From Bacteroidales bacterium (lineage in GTDB: Bacteria > Bacteroidota > Bacteroidia > Bacteroidales > Muribaculaceae), in the NCBI GenBank assembly GCA_004552485.1, contig SFOH01000004.1, positions 1 to 64,000 on the forward strand: a DNA stretch of 64,000 bases. Direction: 5' to 3'. How positions within the stretch are numbered: the first letter of the stretch is position 1; every line of letters begins with the position of its first letter. Shown here piece by piece: positions 11,609-20,724 of the stretch. The position numbers were made by a program, and so were the translations under genes. The notes under the pieces were generated by a model. The model searched no databases, was not told where the DNA came from, and worked only from the letters and a program-made list of their open reading frames with translations.

Positions 11609-11657
11609 AAATTTATCCCCATTTTTATTGTTCTGTGGGGATAATTGTGTAAATTTG
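11609..11657 (+). promoter_or_regulatory. gdhA promoter embedded in an inverted repeat (possible operator)
   Basis: TTG (11628-11630), a 19-nt spacer and TAAATTTG (11650-11657) form the promoter. Perfect arms TTATCCCC (11613-11620) and GGGGATAA (11637-11644) flank the -33 element; 10 of 12 bases match if each arm is extended. The right arm lies between the -33 and -7 boxes, as expected of a repressor or activator site. Confidence 0.6.
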
Positions 11658-11817
11658 CCGTACGATACCGGCCGAAAGACATCGGGCCGAACGGGGGTGG
11701 CTATCCCCCTCCCCGCTCACGCCGCCGTCTTCCGCGCCACGCCGCCTTAAAACACAGAACCGTCTTTTCACCATAAAAACCGACTCATAACAAAAACTCC
11801 TTTAATATTATATTAGT

Positions 11818-13155
11818 ATGGATATTAACAATATCATGACCAGCCTGGAGGCCAAGCACCCGGGCGAGAAAGAGTATCTGCAGGCAGTACGCGAGGTGCT
11901 CATGTGTGTTCAGGACGTGTATAACCAGCACCCCGAATTCGAGCGCAACAAAATTGTTGAGCGCATGGTGGAGCCTGACCGTATCGTCACTTTCCGCGTG
12001 ACCTGGATTGACGACAAAGGCGAAGTTCAGAACAACATAGGCTACCGCGTTCAGTTCAACAATGCCATTGGCCCGTACAAAGGCGGCATCCGTTTCCACG
12101 CCTCAGTGAACCTCTCAATTCTCAAATTCCTGGGCTTTGAGCAGACCTTCAAAAACGCTCTGACCACACTGCCCATGGGCGGCGCAAAGGGCGGCTCCGA
12201 CTTCTCACCCCGCGGCAAGAGCGACCGTGAAATCATGGCCTTCTGCCAGGCATTCATCCTCAACCTGTGGAAGAACCTGGGTCCCGACCGCGACGTTCCC
12301 GCCGGCGACATCGGCGTAGGCGGCCGCGAAGTGGGCTACATGTACGGCATGTACAAAAAGCTGGCCAACCAGTGCACCGGCACATTCACCGGCAAGGGCC
12401 TCAGCTTCGGCGGCTCGCTGGTGCGTCCCGAGGCAACCGGTTTCGGCGCTCTCTACTTCGTTCAGAGCATCCTCAAAACCAAAGGCGAGGACGTCAAAGG
12501 CAAGACCATAGCTATCTCCGGCTTCGGCAACGTTGCCTGGGGCGCTGCCCTGAAGGCCACCGAACTCGGCGCTAAAGTCGTGACCCTCTCCGGCCCCGAC
12601 GGATACATCTACGACCCCGCCGGCCTCAATGCCGAGAAGATCAACTATATGCTGGAGCTCCGCGCTTCCGGCAACGACATCGTCGCTCCCTATGCCGACA
12701 AATTCCCCGGCTCAACATTCTTCCCCGGCCGCAAACCCTGGGAGCAGAAAGTTGACATCTGCCTGCCCTGCGCAACTCAGAACGAGGTGAACGGCGAAGA
12801 CGCCAAGCAGATCATCGCCAACGGCGTGAAGCTCGTTGCCGAGGTTTCGAACATGGGCTGCACCCCCGAAGCCATCGACACCTTCCTGGCCGCTCGCATC
12901 ATCTACGCTCCCGGCAAGGCCGTGAACGCCGGCGGTGTCGCCACCTCCGGTCTCGAGATGAGCCAGAACGCCGAGCACCTGCAGTGGTCCGCCGAGGAAG
13001 TTGACCGTCGCCTCCACGAGATCATGGCCAACATCCACCAGCAGTGCGTTGAGCACGGCACCGAGCCCGACGGCTACATCAACTACATGAAGGGCGCCAA
13101 CATCGCCGGCTTCATGAAGGTTGCCAACGCCATGATGGGCCAGGGCGTTTACTAA
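11818..13155 (+). CDS. gdhA: NADP-type glutamate dehydrogenase
   Basis: The protein has 445 residues, the length of hexameric class I GDH. It carries 'GPYKGGIRFH' (residues 85-94) and 'LPMGGAKGGSDFSPRGKS' with the catalytic-site lysine K124, then 'DVPAGDIGVGGREVGYM', and a Rossmann domain 'ISGFGNVAWGAALKA'. It catalyses reductive amination of 2-oxoglutarate with ammonium, the main ammonium assimilation route in many Bacteroidales. The coenzyme preference (NADPH) is inferred from class and was not read from a specific residue. It is monocistronic, with its own promoter and a bidirectional terminator. The inverted repeat around the promoter suggests nitrogen-dependent control. Confidence 0.96.
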   Translation: MDINNIMTSLEAKHPGEKEYLQAVREVLMCVQDVYNQHPEFERNKIVERMVEPDRIVTFRVTWIDDKGEVQNNIGYRVQFNNAIGPYKGGIRFHASVNLSILKFLGFEQTFKNALTTLPMGGAKGGSDFSPRGKSDREIMAFCQAFILNLWKNLGPDRDVPAGDIGVGGREVGYMYGMYKKLANQCTGTFTGKGLSFGGSLVRPEATGFGALYFVQSILKTKGEDVKGKTIAISGFGNVAWGAALKATELGAKVVTLSGPDGYIYDPAGLNAEKINYMLELRASGNDIVAPYADKFPGSTFFPGRKPWEQKVDICLPCATQNEVNGEDAKQIIANGVKLVAEVSNMGCTPEAIDTFLAARIIYAPGKAVNAGGVATSGLEMSQNAEHLQWSAEEVDRRLHEIMANIHQQCVEHGTEPDGYINYMKGANIAGFMKVANAMMGQGVY

Positions 13156-13194
13156 TCAGTAATCACCGCGGGGCACGCGCCCCGTTCCATCCAC

Positions 13195-13244
13195 AAAAAA
13201 GTCGGAGACATCCCCCACCCTCGGGGAATGTCTCCGACTTTTTT
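13195..13244. terminator. Bidirectional terminator between gdhA and tamB
   Basis: AAAAAA precedes and TTTTTT follows a stem GTCGGAGACAT / ATGTCTCCGAC extended by CCC/GGG pairs. It serves the convergent gdhA (plus) and tamB (minus) genes. Confidence 0.9.
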
Positions 13245-13269
13245 ATGCTCTTGTTTATGACTATGGATG

Positions 13270-16200
13270 TCACCGGGTTGCGGTGGTGTCTGCGGCGGTG
13301 GAATCGGCATGCGCGGGCTGGGCGGGACGCACGGCGGGCAGCGGGTCGAGGAGCGAGCGGATGCGTCCGCGGCCAAGGCCGAAGAGGTTGTCGAAGTCGC
13401 GTTTGTACATGATGCCGACGCCCTGGGTGGTCTGCGCCGTGCGCAGATAGTAGTTCTGGTCGTTGTAGCGGTTGTAGGCCTTCAGGCGCCATGTGCCCGA
13501 GTTGTTGAGCAGGTACTCGATGTCGACGTCGCCGATGAACTGATTGGTGCCGGCCATGTTGCTGCGGTCGCGGTATCCGAAGTTGCCGTTCATGCGCAGG
13601 CGGTTGTTGAAGAGCGTTCCGCTGAGGGCCACATCGACCTCCACATCGGAGAAGTCGCCGCGGTCCGAGCGCACGTTGGGCGCGATGCTGAGGTTGTTGC
13701 TGAGCTTACCCAGCATGCTTGCCAGCTGCGACGACAGCGTGGACGAGGCCACGGAGAAGAGTTCGTTGCCCTTGGTGGTCTGCATGTAATCGGGTGTATA
13801 GAAGCGGTTTAGCGCCAACAGATAGATAATCTGACGATTCATCATCTCCTCGGTGGAGATGATTGCCTTCACCTTTCGGTCGATATCGGAGGAGAGCGTC
13901 GGGAACTCGAGGTCGAAGGAGACGTCGGGCTGACGCATGTCGCCGCGCGCCATGAGCACGGCGTGGACGGGCACGTTGGTGCGGGCCAGGTCGCGGTCGC
14001 TGAGGAAGCTTTCGTCGAGGTCGGAGAGGTTGGCGTTGACGTTGTAGACGGCCTTGATGTCGAGGTCGGCCGCGTAGGGGTCGCCGGTGAAGGTGATGGA
14101 GCTGCCGTCGCTGATTGTGAAGTCCTTGACGATGATGTCCTGGAGGGTGAAGTTGTACTTGCCGCGGTCGATGGTGTAGGCGCCGTACATGCGCAGGTCG
14201 TTGCCGGCCGAGGCATATTTCATGCGCAGGTTGCCCTTGCCGTAGCAGTTTATCTCGTCGCCGCCCACGGGGTCCATGACCAGGACGATGTTGGCGTCCG
14301 GGGTGATGTCGACATTGAAGTCCATATTGTAGTCCGACGGGCGGTCGGCCACCTTCTGCTTGTTGCGCTGGCGTTCGAGGTAGGCGCGCACGGCGGGCGG
14401 CAGCGTGTTCTCGGTGTCGACGGTGTCGGCCGCGGCCTTGGGCGTGACGTCGCGGAACTGGATGAACGTGTAGTCGTCGGCCTCCTCGGTGTCGGAGAGG
14501 ACGAAGGTGAATTTTGAGCCGCGGGCCGTGCGCATGTCGGCGCCTATGTTCACCACGCCGGGCTCGCCGGTGATGGTTGCCGAGCCGTTGCCGAGGATGT
14601 GGCCGTACCAGATGGGGCTCTTGGCGGGGCCGACATCGTAGACGAGCAGGTCGCGGGCATCGGTCACACGGAAGTCGAAGACGGGGTTGTGGAAATAGTC
14701 GTGGCGCACGAAGCCGTTGAGGCGGGCGGTGCCTTTGCCGGCGTCGCGGAGAGTGATGTTGTCGATATCGATGACGCCCGGGCGGATGTGAACGCTGTCA
14801 TTTTCAGCGTAATACCATGTGTTGGTGAAGTCGATCTTCAGGCCAACGCGCTCGGCCAGGAGGTCGCCGGTGAGGTCGATGTACTTGAAGGTGCCGAACA
14901 GATGGGCACGGCCCGAGGCATAGCCCTCGACGTCGGCGGCGAAGGCACTCATGAAGGGCTTGAGGAAGCCGATTTTGATGTGGTTAGCGTCGAAGTTGAT
15001 GTCGAGGCGTTCGCCTGCCGGGGTGATTGAGCCCCAGATGCGCGAGGTCTTGCCGCCCGGCTCGGTCACGTCGGCGTCGAGCAGCACTTTCTTCTGAACG
15101 GCATCGTAGCTGGCGCGCACATCGGCGTCGCCGAGCACGCAATAGTTGTAGCTTATATCCTTGACATGCAGGTCGTTGCAGTAAATCTCGGGCGCCGAGC
15201 CGAAGAGATTCCGGACGACGGCGTTGCCCGTTGCCTCGCCGCCGATGAGAGCCTTGTCAATGTCGAGGGTCTCGAAGATTTTGACCGTGCGGATGTTCAT
15301 GAGGTTGATGTCGAGCTGAGTGTCAGGATCGTCGGTAGCCCGGCCGTCGATGTGGATGGCCTGGTTTCCACTGCGCATCACGAAGTCGGAGACTTTCAGG
15401 TCTTTGGGACGCCAGGAGATGTGCGACGGAGCGATTGACCACGACTCATCGCCGAAGATGATGTCGCTGCGGTTGAAGCTGACATCGGCGGTGAGGGCGC
15501 CGTCGGTGCGTCCGAGGAGCGTCGAGAATCCTATGTCGCCGCTGATAGGTTTGGCTCGCTCGATGACCCAGTTGATTTTCGAGTCGACGCGGTTGGCCGC
15601 GGCGGACAGGTTTGCCACAAGGCCCATGGGGCCTTTCTGCGTTGGAATGTGCGTGGTCACGTAGATCAAGCCGCGGCCGTCCTCACGGCTGAGCTCGGCG
15701 TTGAGCGCCGTATTGTCAATGATTTTGTCGCCCTGCTGGAGGTACTGCGCGTCGAGATTCAGCGAGAGCAGGCCCGCCGCGCCGTCCATGCTTCCGTCGA
15801 GGGTGACTGGATAGACAATGCCGACGGGCAGTTTGGCCAGCAGCTGATGGGCGTCTGTGGTGGGCACGGTGAAGCGGAACGTGAAGTTGTTGCAGTCGCC
15901 GGCGTGCTCGCCGTGGCGGGCGGCATCGGCCGGGAAGAGGGCGGGCATGACGGAGGCGATGATGGAGCGCGCCTCGGGGAAGAGCGTTGTGAGATTGATG
16001 TTGCCGTCGATGGCGCCGGAGAGGATGTCGCTCTCGAGTGAGATATGGTTCGGAGCGGTGCGCGTGTCGACCGTAACGGCCAGATTGTCAAGCTGAAGAG
16101 GCTCTTTGTGGCCGGATGCGAAGTCGACGCGAAGGTTGTTGCAGTTGACCGTTGCGTCCATGGGGCGGTCAGGACGGCCGTTGACCGTGGCTGTGAGGTT

Positions 16201-17880
16201 CCCGTTGAAGATGTACGGGGCAATGGCCGGCACGCCTGTTGCGGCGCCGCTGACGTTGGCGAGCGATGCCTCGAGGTTCACGGCCGGAGATTCGGGATTA
16301 TAATTGCCGGTGGCACTGAGTGTTACGTTGCCGACGGAGTTGTTCATATCGAGATCGACGGTAAAGTCGCGGCCCTGTGTGGCGGTGGCGCTGAGGTTCA
16401 AACCGCCAAAGTCACGGCCGTTGTAGACGAACACGGGCATGGTCAGGTCGAGCTCGCCGAAGGGAACGCCGGCGCCGACGCTGCCGTTGGCGCGGACATC
16501 GGCGGTGAGCAGTCCGAGCTGGCTGTTGCCGGTGAACTCGCCGAGGTTCAGGCTCTCGATTTTTGCCTGAGCATCAACGGTGTAGGCGCCGGCGGCATTG
16601 CGCACGGCCGAGCCCATGGCGTCCACGGAGCCGGATGATGTGCGCGCCTCAACCTTGCCCGAGAAGTCGTTGACGGTGCCGGTGAGCGTGGCTTTGAGCG
16701 AGACATTTCCTGCGGCGGCAAAGGGGCGGCTGAGTTTGTCGCGCGTCTGAACGGGCAGCAGTCCCAGCACTTCGCCGAAGGCTGCGGCGGGGCAGACGGC
16801 GGAGACGTTGAGCACCTCGGCGTTCAGGTCTTTCAGCGGGCCCTGCTGACGGTGCTCGAGCACATTGCCAAGGCCACGGACATTGCCGTCGACATGGAGC
16901 TCGAAAGGCGAGGCATAGCGCTTGGTAGAGACATTCAGCGAGCTGACTGCCAGGTTGTTGAGCACGCCGCCAATCTCGAAGTCGATGTAAACGGGCGTGT
17001 CGAAACCGCGGAGCACAGGTGCGAAGACGGTGAAGTCGGCGGGAGTGACGTGACTGCCTTTTTTGAGGACGAGGGTGACGGGCGTGGTCCGGCCCAGCGC
17101 TTTAAGCTGGTCGATTTTCTCGAAAGTGAAGTCGAGCGGCTGGAAGGAGAGCTCGGAACCGGGAGTCTTGACGCGCAGGCCGTCGACGCTCAGCGATGTG
17201 GGCGTGTATTTCACGCGCGCTTCGAGGCCGGAGACGACGAGTCCGCTCTCTTCGCGGCAGGTAAAGTCCTGAAGGTCAACGCGAACGTCATGGTTGGAGA
17301 GGCGCGGTAGATAGGCTGTGAGACCCAGGCCGGCGATGGCAATGTGGCGCGCGTTGAAACGGCCGGGCGTGCGGGGCGCGTCGAGGACATCGTATGTGGC
17401 CGAGGCGTTGGAGATATTGACGGTGCTGATGGCCAGGGAGAAAGGCTTCTCTTCTTTTTTCTCTTTCTTGGTGAGGCGTTTGATGATGCCGTCGATGTTG
17501 AGGGGCGACGCGGCGTTCTTGCGGTAGAGGCGGGCGGTGAGGCCTTCGATGTCGACATAGTCGATGACGATGCGGCCGGTGACCAGGAAGTGCATGAGCT
17601 CGAAGCGCGCCGAGACATGATGGATGGCGGCAGCTTTCACGCCATAATCGTCTTCGGCTGATATATTTCTGACTTCCAGGCGGTTGAAAGGCGTGAACTC
17701 GACAGACTCGATGTTCACGCGCGTGCCCAACAGCCTGGTCAGCTCGGTCTCGGCGGTGGAGCGCAGCATCTCCTGGCCCCATGGCGTTGAGAGGGCCACG
17801 TACACAGCGAACGGCACTGCCACCATGAGGATGAGCAGCGTGAACACCACGGCACGGAAAATCTTATAAGCTGTCTTCAC
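13270..17880 (-). CDS. tamB: TamB-like translocation and assembly module protein (AsmA-like superfamily)
   Basis: The protein has 1536 residues. One N-terminal membrane anchor ('AVVFTLLILMVAVPFAVYVAL', about residues 10-30) is followed by a very long periplasmic beta-rich repeat region and a C-terminal TamB (DUF490) domain, which includes 'YLLALNRFYTP', 'LSSQLASMLGKLSNNLSI', 'DVEVDVALSGTLFNNRL' and the terminal segment 'GVGIMYKRDFDNLFGLGRGR'. TamB spans the periplasm as a hydrophobic groove and is thought to move phospholipids to the outer membrane or to help barrel assembly. No TamA partner is adjacent. It is monocistronic with a -7 box 36 nt upstream. A Thr/Ala/Asp-rich tail of about 25 residues follows the domain. 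Confidence 0.9.
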   Translation of the reverse strand: MKTAYKIFRAVVFTLLILMVAVPFAVYVALSTPWGQEMLRSTAETELTRLLGTRVNIESVEFTPFNRLEVRNISAEDDYGVKAAAIHHVSARFELMHFLVTGRIVIDYVDIEGLTARLYRKNAASPLNIDGIIKRLTKKEKKEEKPFSLAISTVNISNASATYDVLDAPRTPGRFNARHIAIAGLGLTAYLPRLSNHDVRVDLQDFTCREESGLVVSGLEARVKYTPTSLSVDGLRVKTPGSELSFQPLDFTFEKIDQLKALGRTTPVTLVLKKGSHVTPADFTVFAPVLRGFDTPVYIDFEIGGVLNNLAVSSLNVSTKRYASPFELHVDGNVRGLGNVLEHRQQGPLKDLNAEVLNVSAVCPAAAFGEVLGLLPVQTRDKLSRPFAAAGNVSLKATLTGTVNDFSGKVEARTSSGSVDAMGSAVRNAAGAYTVDAQAKIESLNLGEFTGNSQLGLLTADVRANGSVGAGVPFGELDLTMPVFVYNGRDFGGLNLSATATQGRDFTVDLDMNNSVGNVTLSATGNYNPESPAVNLEASLANVSGAATGVPAIAPYIFNGNLTATVNGRPDRPMDATVNCNNLRVDFASGHKEPLQLDNLAVTVDTRTAPNHISLESDILSGAIDGNINLTTLFPEARSIIASVMPALFPADAARHGEHAGDCNNFTFRFTVPTTDAHQLLAKLPVGIVYPVTLDGSMDGAAGLLSLNLDAQYLQQGDKIIDNTALNAELSREDGRGLIYVTTHIPTQKGPMGLVANLSAAANRVDSKINWVIERAKPISGDIGFSTLLGRTDGALTADVSFNRSDIIFGDESWSIAPSHISWRPKDLKVSDFVMRSGNQAIHIDGRATDDPDTQLDINLMNIRTVKIFETLDIDKALIGGEATGNAVVRNLFGSAPEIYCNDLHVKDISYNYCVLGDADVRASYDAVQKKVLLDADVTEPGGKTSRIWGSITPAGERLDINFDANHIKIGFLKPFMSAFAADVEGYASGRAHLFGTFKYIDLTGDLLAERVGLKIDFTNTWYYAENDSVHIRPGVIDIDNITLRDAGKGTARLNGFVRHDYFHNPVFDFRVTDARDLLVYDVGPAKSPIWYGHILGNGSATITGEPGVVNIGADMRTARGSKFTFVLSDTEEADDYTFIQFRDVTPKAAADTVDTENTLPPAVRAYLERQRNKQKVADRPSDYNMDFNVDITPDANIVLVMDPVGGDEINCYGKGNLRMKYASAGNDLRMYGAYTIDRGKYNFTLQDIIVKDFTISDGSSITFTGDPYAADLDIKAVYNVNANLSDLDESFLSDRDLARTNVPVHAVLMARGDMRQPDVSFDLEFPTLSSDIDRKVKAIISTEEMMNRQIIYLLALNRFYTPDYMQTTKGNELFSVASSTLSSQLASMLGKLSNNLSIAPNVRSDRGDFSDVEVDVALSGTLFNNRLRMNGNFGYRDRSNMAGTNQFIGDVDIEYLLNNSGTWRLKAYNRYNDQNYYLRTAQTTQGVGIMYKRDFDNLFGLGRGRIRSLLDPLPAVRPAQPAHADSTAADTTATR

Positions 17881-17915
17881 TTGCAGAGACTGAATGGTTA
17901 AGCGTTTTCAACCTG

Positions 17916-17923
17916 CAAATATA
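17916..17923 (-). promoter_or_regulatory. -7 promoter element of tamB
   Basis: TATATTTG on the minus strand lies 36 nt upstream of the ATG. No TTG is found at the right distance, so only the -7 element is supported. Confidence 0.55.
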
Positions 17924-17996
17924 CGCAATTTCTCGCAAAAAAGCCGCATTAAAACAATCATTAACGCTCGCAACAAATCGGGCCGCCAATACGCCG

Positions 17997-18054
17997 GGAG
18001 CCGCCACCCCGTCGCGAGCCGTTCGTGCGGCGTGCGCTGAAAGGTGGCGGCTCC
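17997..18054. repeat. Perfect 12-bp inverted repeat downstream of nqrF
   Basis: GGAGCCGCCACC (17997-18008) and GGTGGCGGCTCC (18043-18054) are exact inverse complements separated by 34 nt. The element lies between the end of the nqr operon and tamB. There is no T-tract after it on the minus strand, so a classical terminator is not supported; a processing or stabilising stem is possible. Confidence 0.6.
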
Positions 18055-18097
18055 AAAGGCCGACATGGCGGATGAGCCGGGCGCTGAGCCCGCGGGG

Positions 18098-19402
18098 TCA
18101 GCCGCCGAAGTTGTCGTAATGAATCGAGGCGGGGTCTACGCCAAGCGAGTCGAGCATCTTGTTGACCGCGGCGGACATGGGGCCGGGGCCGCACATGTAG
18201 TACTCAATATCCTCAGGATCAGGATGATTCTTGAGGTAGGTGTCGTAGATGACCTGATGCACGAAGCCGGGCGTGTACTTGATACCGGCCTTGTCGGCAG
18301 CGGGGTCGGGGCGGTCGAGGGCGAGGTGGAAGTGGAAGTTGGGGAACTCCTTCTCCAGAGCCAGGAAGTCGTCGAGATAGAACACCTCGTTGAGGGCGCG
18401 GGCGCCGTAGAAGTAGTTCATGACGCGGTCGGTGCAGTGGAGCGTCTTGGTCATGTACATGATCTGGGCGCGGAGAGGAGCCATGCCGGCGCCGCCGCCG
18501 ATCCACATCATCTCGGCCTTGGAGTCGACGATGGGATGGAAGTCGCCGTAGGGGCCGGAGATGCGCACTTTGTCGCCGGGCTTGAGGGTGAAAATGTAGG
18601 ACGAGGCGATGCCTGGCATTACGTCCTGGAAACCGACCTGGGGCTTGGGCTTGAAGGGCGGCGTAGCGATGCGCACGGTGAGCATGATGAGGTCGCCTTC
18701 GTCGGGATAGTTGGCCATGGAGTAGGCGCGGACGGTCTCCTCTGTGTTCTTGCACTTGAGGGTGAAGAGGCCGAATTTCTCCCACGCGGGGAGGTATTCC
18801 TCGCCGATGAGGGCCTTGTCGATATCCTTGTCGTAGTCCATCTCGAAGGGCGGAATCTTGATCTGGGCGTATGAGCCGGGGAGGAAGTCCATGTGCTCGC
18901 CGGGGGGCAGGGCCACGATAAACTCTTTGATGAATGTGGCGACATTGCGGTTGGAGATGACCTCGCACTCCCACTCCTTGACGGAGAGGACGGATGCGGG
19001 CACCTGAATGCTCATGTCCTGCTTCACCTTCACCTGACATCCCAGGCGCCATCCCTCCTTGATTTCCTTGCGGGAGAAATGGACAGTTTCGGTGGGGAGA
19101 ATCTCGCCGCCGCCGCTGAGCACGCGGACACGGCACTGGCCGCAGCTGCCTTTTCCGCCGCAGGCGCTGGGCAGGAAGACGTCCTTGGCAGCCAGCGTGG
19201 ACAGCAGCGAGCCGCCGGCCTCGGCCGGAATCTCGGTCTCATTGTTGACGGTGATGACCACGTCGCCGCTCTTGACCATGAACTTCTTGGCAATCAGGAG
19301 CATGGCCACAAGCAGCAGTGTGATGATGAGGAATACGGCCACGCCGGTGACCACGGTGAGGGTGGAGGCGGATGCCGCGATTATTAATGGTATCATGTGC
19401 AT
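18098..19402 (-). CDS. nqrF: Na+-translocating NADH:quinone reductase subunit F
   Basis: The protein has 434 residues. A single N-terminal membrane helix (about residues 13-38) is followed by a 2Fe-2S ferredoxin domain with C81, C87, C90 and C122 ('CGGKGSCGQC...GC'), an FAD domain with 'RAYSMAN', and an NADH-binding domain with 'WIGGGAGMAPLR' and the C-terminal 'YYMCGPGPM'. NqrF accepts hydride from NADH and passes electrons through FAD and the cluster to the membrane subunits. It is the last gene of nqrABCDEF, 5 nt after nqrE. All cofactor ligands are intact. Confidence 0.97.
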   Translation of the reverse strand: MHMIPLIIAASASTLTVVTGVAVFLIITLLLVAMLLIAKKFMVKSGDVVITVNNETEIPAEAGGSLLSTLAAKDVFLPSACGGKGSCGQCRVRVLSGGGEILPTETVHFSRKEIKEGWRLGCQVKVKQDMSIQVPASVLSVKEWECEVISNRNVATFIKEFIVALPPGEHMDFLPGSYAQIKIPPFEMDYDKDIDKALIGEEYLPAWEKFGLFTLKCKNTEETVRAYSMANYPDEGDLIMLTVRIATPPFKPKPQVGFQDVMPGIASSYIFTLKPGDKVRISGPYGDFHPIVDSKAEMMWIGGGAGMAPLRAQIMYMTKTLHCTDRVMNYFYGARALNEVFYLDDFLALEKEFPNFHFHLALDRPDPAADKAGIKYTPGFVHQVIYDTYLKNHPDPEDIEYYMCGPGPMSAAVNKMLDSLGVDPASIHYDNFGG

Positions 19403-19407
19403 GGCGG

Positions 19408-20025
19408 TCAGATTTTAATGCCGAGGAAGCTCATGAAGGCGATTCCCATGAGGGCTGTTATTATAAATGTTATGCCGGTTCCGCGTAGGGGAGCGGGGAT
19501 GTTGTTGTGGCTGTCGAGGCGTTCGCGGATAGCGGCGATGGCCACGATGGCGAGGAGCCAGCCGAGGCCCCAGCCGAGGCCGGCGCAGACGGCGGTGCCG
19601 ATGCCGGGGAAGTCGCGCTGCTCCATGAACAGGGAACCGCCGAGGATGGCGCAGTTCACGGCTATCAGCGGCAGGAAGATGCCCAGCGAGGCATAGAGCG
19701 CCGGCGCGTATTTCTCAACGGCCATCTCCACGAGCTGCGTCATTGAGGCGATGACGGCGATGAACATGATCAGGCTCAGGAAGCTGAGGTCGACTGTCGC
19801 ATACTCGGCGCCCAGCCACGCCATGGCGCCGGGACGCAGCACGTAGGTCTCCAGCAGGTAGTTGATAGGCAGCGAGATGGTGAGCATAAAGGTCACGGCC
19901 ACGCCCAGTCCCAGCGCTGTCTTCACGTTCTTGCTCACGGCAAGGAACGAGCACATACCCAGGAAGTAGGCAAATATCATATTGTCGATGAAAATCGACC
20001 GGATAAACAGATTGAAGTTCTCCAT
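19408..20025 (-). CDS. nqrE: Na+-translocating NADH:quinone reductase subunit E
   Basis: The protein has 205 residues and is an integral membrane protein with about six helices, homologous to NqrD and to RnfA/RnfE. 'FLGMCSFLAVSKNVKTALGLG' near the N-terminus and 'AVNCAILGGSLFMEQRD' in the middle contain the conserved membrane cysteines that bind the intramembrane iron centre with NqrD. It begins 39 nt after nqrD and ends 5 nt before nqrF. Confidence 0.96.
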   Translation of the reverse strand: MENFNLFIRSIFIDNMIFAYFLGMCSFLAVSKNVKTALGLGVAVTFMLTISLPINYLLETYVLRPGAMAWLGAEYATVDLSFLSLIMFIAVIASMTQLVEMAVEKYAPALYASLGIFLPLIAVNCAILGGSLFMEQRDFPGIGTAVCAGLGWGLGWLLAIVAIAAIRERLDSHNNIPAPLRGTGITFIITALMGIAFMSFLGIKI

Positions 20026-20064
20026 TATATCGTTCTGTTAGATTTTACTGACAAAAATGTGGGT

Positions 20065-20691
20065 TCAGCTCTCCTGGAGGTCTTTGTTGCGCGAGCGGTG
20101 CACCCAGATGATGCAGGACACGACAATGAGGGCCATGGGCGGGAGAATCATGAGGCCGTTGTTGGCATAACCGGCATCGTAGAAGCACTGGGGCACAACC
20201 TGGTAGCCCAGGAGCGTTCCCGAGCCGAGGAGCTCGCGGAAGAATGCCACGATGACGAGGATGATGGCATAGCCCAGGCCGTTGCCGACGCCGTCGAGGA
20301 AGGCCGGCCAGGGTTTGTTACCCATGGCGAAGGCCTCGAGGCGACCCATCAGGATGCAGTTGGTGATGATGAGGCCGATGAACACCGAAAGCTGTTTGCT
20401 GACATCGTAGGCGTAGGCCATAAGCAGCTGATTAACAATGACAACGAGGCCGGCCACAACCACGAGCTGCACGATGATGCGCACCGAGGTGGGAATGGTT
20501 TTGCGGATTAACGAGACAATCACGCAGGCGAAGGCCAGCACGGCGACGACCGACAGGCCCATCACGATGGCCGGCTCGAGTTTGGCCGTCACAGCCAGCG
20601 CCGAGCAGATGCCCAGGATTTGGACTATGACAGGATTGTCCTTTGACAGAGGGTTGAACAGCACTTTGCTGTTGCTTATCTTTTCTGACAT
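20065..20691 (-). CDS. nqrD: Na+-translocating NADH:quinone reductase subunit D
   Basis: The protein has 208 residues and is a six-helix membrane subunit. 'QILGICSALAVTAKLEPAIVMG' and 'IGLIITNCILMGRLEAFAM' carry the two cysteines that pair with those of NqrE. The C-terminal 'IIWVHRSRNKDL' is cytosolic. It starts 33 nt after nqrC in the nqr operon. Confidence 0.96.
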   Translation of the reverse strand: MSEKISNSKVLFNPLSKDNPVIVQILGICSALAVTAKLEPAIVMGLSVVAVLAFACVIVSLIRKTIPTSVRIIVQLVVVAGLVVIVNQLLMAYAYDVSKQLSVFIGLIITNCILMGRLEAFAMGNKPWPAFLDGVGNGLGYAIILVIVAFFRELLGSGTLLGYQVVPQCFYDAGYANNGLMILPPMALIVVSCIIWVHRSRNKDLQES

Positions 20692-20724
20692 ATTCTTCTA
20701 ATTTTCAGCGTATTGAATGAGACG

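Larger units (their letters stand above)
11403..11817. other. Intergenic region between thiD and gdhA with divergent promoters and a 150-nt gdhA leader
   Basis: These 415 bp hold the thi operon promoter (minus, 11407-11437), the gdhA promoter (plus, 11628-11657) and an inverted repeat around the latter. The gdhA leader (about 11662-11817) contains a short GGGGG/CCCCC hairpin (11693-11709) and an AT-rich stretch just before the ATG. No TPP-riboswitch core (such as CTGAGA followed by a CTGATC-like segment) is visible on the minus strand. I see no gene here. Confidence 0.6.
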
